A stretch of 54,528 nucleotides of DNA, from positions 1 through 54,528 of the forward strand of contig LPNZ01008612.1 of assembly GCA_001655205.1 (NCBI GenBank), in the 5' to 3' direction. The notes beneath the pieces were generated by a model, which had not been told where the DNA came from, searched no databases, and worked only from the letters and a program-made list of their open reading frames with translations. This document shows, one piece after another, positions 47,004 through 54,528 of the stretch. A program made the translations under genes and the position numbers. Every line of letters begins with the position of its first letter. The stretch's first letter is position 1. The stretch comes from Lenisia limosa (Eukaryota > Breviatea).

Positions 47004-50000
47004 CTAATCTATACCCTCAAACTCCATATCCTTATAATGGTCAGTGGCACAGTCGATGGCAAGGAGAATGCTCTTCAGAGTTCTGCTGGGTGAGATATCC
47101 TGAAATGGCAAAAGTGTGAAGAACGATTGGCCAGGTGTATTTGAGGGGATGCGTAAAAGCACAACTCTGATTTGGAAGGGTGGTGAAGCTGATTATTTGT
47201 GATCAGAAGGCACATATTTTATGAAACTAACCCTGCAAGACTGTTTCTTCCCTCCTGCATCAAGTCCGCCTCGAAGGTGCGAATCTAAAAGGTGAGTCAT
47301 CATAGACGACTGAAATACCCCTAAAGGTGTTCTGCTTCAAGTATTCAAAGACCTAATGAAACGCCCTATTAACTTCTATTAAGCTGATGAAACGCAACCC
47401 CAAGTCACTGATAAGCTAATTGTATCACCAATATTATATAGCAATGAGAAATAAACAATAAGATTGTATCTAGCCAAGTCCACACCATCACGCTTATCAG
47501 AGATATTGGATTATAGTACAATATTAATTCACCCAATCATTTGCCTTACAACCCGCTAAGAAAGGGTGAATGTACTATTAGTTTTGCACTCATACCCCAC
47601 TCTCCCCACAGTGTTGTAGAGGTCCCCGAGGGCAGCCATGATGGTCTTCATTTTCTCTCTCCGCACCCTTGACAACTTTTCCACCCGTCGGCCGAAGTCG
47701 GAAACCGCACCAATTTGGGTCCATCCACCTCCTCCAGCTGGGGGGGAGGGGAGGAGGTAAAAATAGGAAAATTTGAAACAAAAAAAAAGAAAAAAAAAAA
47801 AAAAATANNNNNNNNNNNNNNNNNNNNNNNNNNNNNNNNNNNNNNNNNNNNNNNNNNNNNNNNNNNNNNNNNNNNNNNNNNNNNNNNNNNNNNNNNNNNN
47901 NNNCAAAAATAATGCAATATTGCAGTGAGGTAAGGGTGTATAATGAGGGGTGTGTGTGTGTTTGTAAATCTTAAAGATCGGAACATTTCCGTGCATACTT
48001 GTTGCAGTTTGGCCCTTTTTCTCGAGGTCCGAAAGTGCTTTAAGGGGGGCAGTTGCCCAAAAGTGCCTGCATGGATCAGTTTACTGTACACACTATGTAT
48101 AGATTACGTGACCCTGCGAATAAAGAGCCCAGTGACATATACACATATAAATAAATGCCTTACTTCTATATTTGGTAATACAGTTTCCACTTTATTTATC
48201 AATATGTACACACATGTATATGATATATCATATAGTATAATATGTATTTTCTTTGGGATTAGTAGGCCTGAGTGATGCCGCTACTCTATACGATATAAAA
48301 TATCGGACCTATCATGAGGAAAATGTTCATTTCAAGGAGACACCAACCTCAATAGTTCGGAAGAGGTTTTGGACAGGCGGCGGATGTTGGCCATGGTATC
48401 TGGAGGCACCACGTTGTCTGAACTGTTAGTTTCCTCTCAGCTCTTTGGCACATGACACAGAGGCTAAATTATCCCTATCATCCCTTAGTAGCTTATGGAA
48501 GGATTACGCAATACAACAATCACCTAACCCTTCTATGTTGACCCCACCGTCATTGTTCTCGAGAGTCAACCGAGCACTATGCGTGATGGCTGTGAGCGCC
48601 TTGACCAATGCCGCATGATCAGGCTAAATATTTAGTCCACATAAGAACATCCTAAATATTTTGTCTAAACGGGTACAATGGAGATTAATTAATTGGTGTA
48701 ACACCTGAAGTACAGGTAAAAGGTTAATTGCCCGCTTACCACGACTGGTTTGAAGGGTGTGCAGATAAAATCTTTTCGCTCGTTGAGAAACTGAAGCAAT
48801 TACATATGATATACTATTCCATTTGTTACAGAGCTTTAGGTTCACGTATACACTCAACAGAAAAAGCAAGCTATGAAATAATAATAAAATAATAAAACAT
48901 CATTTTGCCACAATGTGCATCAGATTGGCCTGCCCGCTAACCTTACAGACGTCCTTTGCCCTGTTCATCTTAGTCTCATCCTCGGGGTCAATCTCCTCCC
49001 ATTTCCACTCGATACGCTCGAGGGGCACACCGTGCGTCTTCTACAGCATCAGGGGGAAGGAAATCCTTTTGAAATAGCAACGAGGAACTATAATCAAATA
49101 TCGTTATTGGGGATTTATAACAGCATCATACTCTGAGAGTCAGAAAGACGTCCTTGACATTATCCGAAGGGACTGTTTTGGTAGTGATGTCGTCCCCTGC
49201 ACTTGTCTTGCTGTCATCAGAGGTATCGTTGGTTATGTAGATGTACGTCTATTAGAGTGAGCAAAGGTAGAAGAGCCAAGGTTATGTGTAGTAGTTCTAT
49301 AATCACTTGAGTACAAACAAGGGAATTTCCAACAAGACCCACATCAGGGTCTTGTCCCATCAAGTCATTGTGTTTGGCAAGATACTTGCTTTTTTTCTCC
49401 ACTGGTTTCTAAACGGGTGAAACAGGCCAAATAGGATTAGTATGGTGATGAAAAATGAAGCTATATTAACAATGAAACAGGAAATTCAGATTTAAACGAG
49501 GAGAGCCCTTTTGACCTTTGTCCGTGGATTCAATTTCGTGTTACATATGAAAGACATCATATGATACCATAAGTCTACACAATTTCAACAAACCTTGACC
49601 ACTTTGAGTACTGTTTCACCATGTCTGGAAAGTCAGAAAAACTAAAAGAGAATGTAGATAGGAAGAGAGATATTATCGTAGGCTGAATAAATGGGGAAAC
49701 TCTTTTTGTGGCAGCAAAAGTAACTCCTTAGAATTCCATCATACCTGTTAAATCTGCGTGAAAGTGAGGTAACACTCTCATTGCTAGGTTTGACCTTCTT
49801 TTGTGTCACCTTCAGGGTTAGTAACTTGTCATTAATGTACTAAATGAAAGAATAGGTTAAGTTTGGTGCATTCTCAAAAAAGCAGTAGTTTTGAAACCAA
49901 AAGGAACAAATATCCTCGAATTGCACCCTAGTCAGCCCCATTGCCCTCCAACGTCGAGATTGGCCAATTGGTCTTCAATTACAAGAAGATGCTCCCTACT

Positions 50001-53000
50001 GGCACTTGCAACGTGGATGGTTGATTCCAGACCTACGATATAAAAATGAGAAGGATGGTGGGAAGAAGAAGAAGGACGAGAAGAATAATATTGTATAATG
50101 GGGATGAATTCAAATTATACCAACCATTGTCCTCTGCTGCAATACATGGTAAAAAGATATCTTCATCAGTCGTGGGAAGATCTGCTCTTGTTCGGTCGCG
50201 ATGGAAGTATGACGATTCGAAATACCTCTTCCAGAATTCAGCTTCAGACATCTGAAGGTGTCACTTTGGCCATTTCACAGTGTTACACAAAGAATAAACA
50301 CTATTACATATTTATTATGATATAATATGCAGAAAAATGATGGAATCTCTTAACTAATTATGCACCAGAAACAACGGAGCTATTCATTAACATACTTTAT
50401 GCGGTACTTTGGCTTGAAACAGTCGCTCCACTGAAGGGTTCTCCAAAAATATCTGGAGTATTTACAGTTTTTTGTGGAGCAAAAGGGTGGGTGGAATGTA
50501 ATGAAGACCATGCCTTTATAAAGTGGCTATTATATTCGCGGATCTGGTGCCAAGAAGGTCGGTATTTCAACACAAACTCAAGATACCGTACCTGTCGAAC
50601 GAGTTGAGGAGTGACACGATATGTGAACTTCTGTCCAGCCTATCATGGGTAAGAGAGTGCGGGTGTATGGAAGTCAATTATTGAAGAAACATTTCAAAAT
50701 GCAGAAATGACAGGTTTTGAGATATAAAGCAGCATCAATCCCCTTCCCCCTGTCCCTTGACCACTTGTCCATATCGTATACAGTATCAACATGAGGTACG
50801 CATTACAGTACCTGGGCCGTGGGGCGGACTAGTGAGACCGGGGCAGTGGGGATGGCGTCATCAGATGGGTGAATGGGGATGAGGTTCTACGGTGTCAGAC
50901 GGAGTAAGAAATATTGTGAAAAATTAAATTATGAAGAGGTGAGTGCGATTATGAGGGACCAACTGGTCATTGAGGAGTTAATGTGCAGGATAACAGTCCA
51001 ACAATTGTGTTTCATAAAGAACAATGCCCCATAGTGTGTTCCTCCCGACCCACTCTGTGCTTCTCCCAGAACTCATCATCGGTAATGATCTTCTTGATCA
51101 CAAGCTGCTTATGCAACTAAAATGTCAGAGTAGAATATAAGGTGAATTATGCCCCTCTCCTGCCGCCACCCACATCAGCCAGTTCCTTGTCGTCCTTGAG
51201 GACCTTCACCTTCGCCTTGCGGAGAAGTTCAGCCGTAGTGTCAGCATTTCGTTTCAGGGGACTGTGGAGGGAAGTCAGAGGATCACTTCTCTGGTGTTAC
51301 AGAATGGACATTTAGTGTCAGGTCACCAGTAGACTTGCAACTAAGCAACTCCTATAATTATATATGAATCCCCCTCCCCCCACGGCAAAGAGGGTGACGA
51401 TGATAGCGGCGGCCCTACAATGTGAGCTGCCTCACGTGCAGAACTGGGAATATAGCTTCATATAATACAAGTTATACCTGGAAGAAGTAGATATCATCAT
51501 TTCATAATGTATGTATAGACACTGCGATATAACTCCTACATCCTGATGCAGCGACGTAAACTGATATGGTATGGTCCGAAAGTGTCCAGTAGTACCCTTT
51601 TTTGTGGTATTACCATTGCCCACTTTGTTGATTTGGTGTTGGAAGAGGCGGTGAGGGGGTCGNNNNNNNNNNNNNNNNNNNNNNNNNNNNNNNNNNNNNN
51701 NNNNNNNNNNNNNNNNNNNNNNNNNNNNNNNNNNNNNNNNNNNNNNNNNNNNNNNNNNNNNNNNNNNNNNNNNNNNNNNNNNNNNNNNNNNNNNNNNNNN
51801 NNNNNNNNNNCACAAAGCTTAATCTGCCGTACTCCACCCTTTTGGCCTACAGTAGAACTGGGATGCAGGAGGAGAAGAGGTCATTGGAGGCGACGGAGAT
51901 GGGATGGCTGTGGTGTAAACTAAGAAATATCTCTATATTTACTATGTTCTGAGCTATTCTATTTTCATTTCAGATGTGGATAGATAGTCCTACCAGTGAT
52001 GGGAGAGGCCAGGAGGCGTGGTTGGGGTTGTTGGGGAATTTGGAGATTTGAAGGAGCGGTTGGGGCCTGGGAATTATTCAAGTGAAAAAAATAAAACAAT
52101 AATCATAATTAAAAAAAAAAAGATTTTTTAAAATGATTCACTCAATATTGTGAGATTTCAACCCTCTTTACGAACTAAAAGAAAGTTCAAATCAAAACCC
52201 ACAAATAAAATCCAACAAACCTGGGGGCGGGTGGCGGTTAATGTCGGCATTGGCGGACCAAGACCGTTTTTGGAGGGCCGAATAATGGCAGCCACGGGGG
52301 AANNNNNNNNNNNNNNNNNNNNNNNNNNNNNNNNNNNNNNNNNNNNNNNNNNNNNNNNNNGAAAACTCAAATCAGAATATGTCCTCTTAACACCAGACAC
52401 AGACAAGTGAAAGGGGTGGGTTCAAATTTAATTTAGACAAAAGTGAAAGACAAAAGGAAATTTTCAGTTCATATTTCCATTAGATTTTTACAGCATCCCG
52501 TGAAGTTGCCATTAGTTTACTAACCACCCAACCAGAAGGCCCAACAGTAGGTGCGGATGACACCATACCAACAGCTCCCCGCGTCCTCTCAATGTTTTGA
52601 ATCTGGACAGTAAGACTTCGATGCTGGGTTCCTCAAACAGGTTTGCTCTCTGGTCCAACCTATTATCAATATATCGATATATATCGATATACTATATCTA
52701 TATTATATATACACATAAAAATAAGTTTGCAATGCGAAGAAAGCAGGCGTTAGGGTTAAACGATAATAACACCCAAAGAATGGGATAAGTAGCCGTACGA
52801 TGCCGTACGATGCAAGAGGGCCTTGTACATTCAAAAATACCGTCATTGTGAATAAGCTCATGGTTACTTCAAAAAAGCTACTCCATTTAACAAGTTAATT
52901 GGAAGAAGATAAGTCGATTTTAAATCTAAACCCCCATCAGTCTGCTCCGTACCTTCGCAATTTCCTTTACAGCCAAGTCTGATAGCGGTTTATTGGTACC

Positions 53001-53461
53001 GAAATGGAAGATAACCTGGGCCTGTTTCATGTCTGCTGTCCTGGACGTGATGCGCAGGAAATACTGCCCATTTTTCTGCGCACATCCGGTGTCTGTGGTG
53101 TAATTTGAGAAGAATCGATCTGGTATTCAAGGAGTAGATGTGCCTGCAAATTGGAATTTACAATACAAACCATAGGGACCCAACCCTTGTTACATCAATC
53201 TATTTGCCTCTCTGTAACACTCCCCCTCCCCCCCATCAGTATAGAAATGAGACAATTAACAAGGTTGAATCTGGTAGAAGCAGCCAAAGTTTATTAAGGG
53301 AATCATGATAGAGAGCAGAACATCCTCCCACTTAGGATAGTGTTAGCCTTTAAGCTGAAAAGCACTCGGTCATTTTCTCTGAACTCTACAGCCTCAGTGG
53401 TACAGACAAACATTCCCTTCCTCTTTTGGCACATTGCCACTCCTTTGACAAGCACCGACAT
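47004..53461 (-). CDS. GTF2H1: TFIIH core subunit p62/Tfb1 homologue (GTF2H1)
   Basis: An N-terminal PH/PTB domain is encoded by MSVLVKGVAMCQKRKGMFVC, TEAVEFRENDRVLFSLK, then QYFLRITSRTADMKQAQV and FHFGTNKPLSDLAVKEIAK. A Pro-rich linker (about 52250-51700, with two gaps) follows. BSD domain 1 has LHKQLVIKKIITDDEFWEKH. BSD domain 2 has FLENPSVERLFQAKVPHKM then SEAEFWKRYFESSYFHRDRT. The middle includes VTSLSRRFNRHGETVLKVVK, comparable to KRFN-type sequence in human p62. The C-terminus includes ERIEWKWEEIDPEDE, VVPPDTMANIRRLSKTSSEL, AVSDFGRRVEKLSRVRREK and ILLAIDCATDHYKDMEF. Order and spacing follow human p62. The protein is structural in the TFIIH core, contacting XPD and activators during transcription initiation and nucleotide excision repair. 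Gaps at 47808-47903, 51663-51810 and 52303-52360 interrupt introns or linker. The stop is at 47004-47006. Confidence 0.88.
47441..47551. repeat. Dispersed intronic repeat, copy 2
   Basis: Same blocks and order as at 8491-8590 (gcaatgagaaataaacaata, gtccacaccatca, agagatattggattatagta, tattaattcacccaatc, tttgccttacaac), with a short insertion (cgcttatc) relative to copy 1. It is inside a p62 intron. Confidence 0.8.
52790..52812. repeat. Short direct repeat GCCGTACGAT x2
   Basis: Two adjacent copies of GCCGTACGAT within a p62 intron. It is probably a simple slippage duplication. Confidence 0.7.
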
Positions 53462-54528
53462 GCTAGCTGCCCTGGATAAGGTCAAGGGATCAGGCCGAAT
53501 CCCCATAGTACTATGCAACGAAATATTGCTAAAAATAGGTATGCAACATTTTCGTGTTAACCATTCCCACAAAGACAAAAAACCGACCAGAGAAAGAGCG
53601 TTCAACTCTGAGGCAGGCACAGATTGTGCAGCACTGGAAATTGCGTCTACCCAGCTTTGTACGGTTTATTAGACACTTTAAGTTCTATTTTAAATCCAGA
53701 AGAGGGAGAGGTTCACTTTGAACAGCAGAACTTTCTCAACCAGGCTTTAGTATGACTTCTCTGTCTTCTGACCTGAAGCAAAATCTTCTACCTACTCAAA
53801 TAATATTGCTACGCGCCTTTCATCAATGTGCTGTTCACACGTTCACAGCTTTGTTTTCATGAAAAAAAAAAACCTGGGGTGGTGTTGAGAGAAGTTGTTA
53901 TTATTATTTAAAGAGCATACCTGACAAAAGATATGTTCACCTCCACTCTGGTAGTTGATAATGGATAAAAGCGGCGGTGTACACTGTATTTTCAGTGGCG
54001 GTGTACGCTATCTAAGACAAAACATCTAAAAATACCCATAATAGCAACAATCCATCTCCCTCAGACAGGAGGGTTCCGAAAAACACGTGTTTTCTAGAGT
54101 GGCGGTGGTGAACGCATTTTGGGGAGTGACCCCCCTTTGGCAATTCAAAACACACTGGCCGCCAGTGTCTGGCGCCAGTGTCCGTAAAAACAAATTAAAT
54201 TCACGTTTTGATTTTAATGCTGTTTGTCATTTTATATGGTGTGTGGTGGTGGGTGGTGGTGTCACATTTCCAGGGAGTTGAACCCCCTTAAATCCAACTG
54301 TTCAACTTCCATACAAATACATTTAAAATTGAACAATTTTACCAGACTTTAAGTGGAAAGTCAGGACTAGCAGCTCCTCTACAAGGGTTATGATGAGGAT
54401 ATTGTTAACGTGATAGTATTCATTCAATTGCTAAGCTAGGAAGAGTAAAACAGTCCTACAGAGTTCTAACAGAGCCCCCTCCCCCCCCCGCGCCCAAGCC
54501 TACAGCACCACCTAAGCCTCACAGATCC
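53462..54528. other. Upstream flank of p62 gene, no gene called
   Basis: This should contain the p62 promoter. A near-duplicate block GGCGGTGTAC is present at about 53970 and 53998, and a related AGTGGCGGT occurs near 54096. Open frames at 53340-53672 and 54087-54281 are antisense or low-complexity and carry no recognised motif. The end is C-rich. Confidence 0.5.

Noticed and set aside
53340-53672. 110-codon plus-strand frame
   Set aside because: It is antisense to the p62 first exon, which matches the p62 PH domain; the plus frame matches nothing.
1-54528. CRISPR arrays, prokaryotic operons, rRNA or tRNA genes
   Set aside because: The 19-bp arrays have no spacers, every gene is spliced, and I recognised no tRNA cloverleaf or rRNA sequence by eye.

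Overview
The window is nuclear DNA from an intron-dense eukaryote, most likely a free-living protist. Every recognisable protein is cut into many short exons, typically 40-150 bases, by introns of roughly 50-200 bases. Most introns end GT...AG, with a frequent 5' class beginning GTGGG. The gene content is a two-domain mRNA capping enzyme, TFIIH p62, a SARAH-tailed STE20/Hippo-type kinase, a coactosin-like ADF-H protein, a RUN/coiled-coil/PH protein and a GPR1/FUN34/SatP acetate transporter. This set fits an amoebozoan best, but that placement is inference. The assembly is a scaffold with 13 N-gaps, several of them abutting homopolymers, so some exons are missing. All gene models below were assembled by eye from protein similarity, reading frame and splice motifs, without transcripts.

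Layout, left to right: a tandem RING-repeat protein (minus, 0.2-2.7 kb); a DUF4476-like plus von Willebrand A protein (plus, 3.6-6.4 kb); mRNA capping enzyme (minus, 6.6-12.7 kb); acetate transporter (plus, 13.0-14.3 kb); ankyrin/armadillo protein (plus, 14.7-18.9 kb); a small basic protein (minus, 19.1-20.1 kb) and a gap-truncated Lys/Ala-rich ORF (20.4 kb); a five-zinc-knuckle ZCCHC9-like protein (minus, 20.6-22.2 kb); a kynurenine/aminoadipate aminotransferase homologue (plus, 22.4-24.7 kb); a RUN-coiled-coil-PH protein (minus, 24.9-33.2 kb); a coactosin-like protein (plus, 33.4-34.7 kb); an MST/Hippo-like kinase (minus, 34.7-37.6 kb); a very large GT2-GT2-GT4 glycosyltransferase (plus, 38.3-46.3 kb); and TFIIH p62/Tfb1 (minus, 47.0-53.5 kb).

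The genes do not form one pathway. Capping enzyme and p62 both act early in RNA polymerase II transcription. Coactosin, the Hippo-like kinase and the RUN/PH protein suggest an actin-rich, membrane-trafficking cell. Divergent pairs share short intergenic regions; one contains a clear TATA box.

The observations most worth following are: (1) the capping enzyme's triphosphatase domain has lost both its catalytic Cys and Arg while the guanylyltransferase half looks intact; (2) the aminotransferase has Thr in place of the PLP-binding Lys; (3) one multidomain protein carries three glycosyltransferase modules of bacterial style split by about 30 introns; (4) a kinase intron appears to be AT-AC; (5) a RING module is triplicated with conserved intron positions; (6) there is an 8-base microexon and several introns of about 30 bases; (7) two families of dispersed or tandem repeats occur at distant sites.
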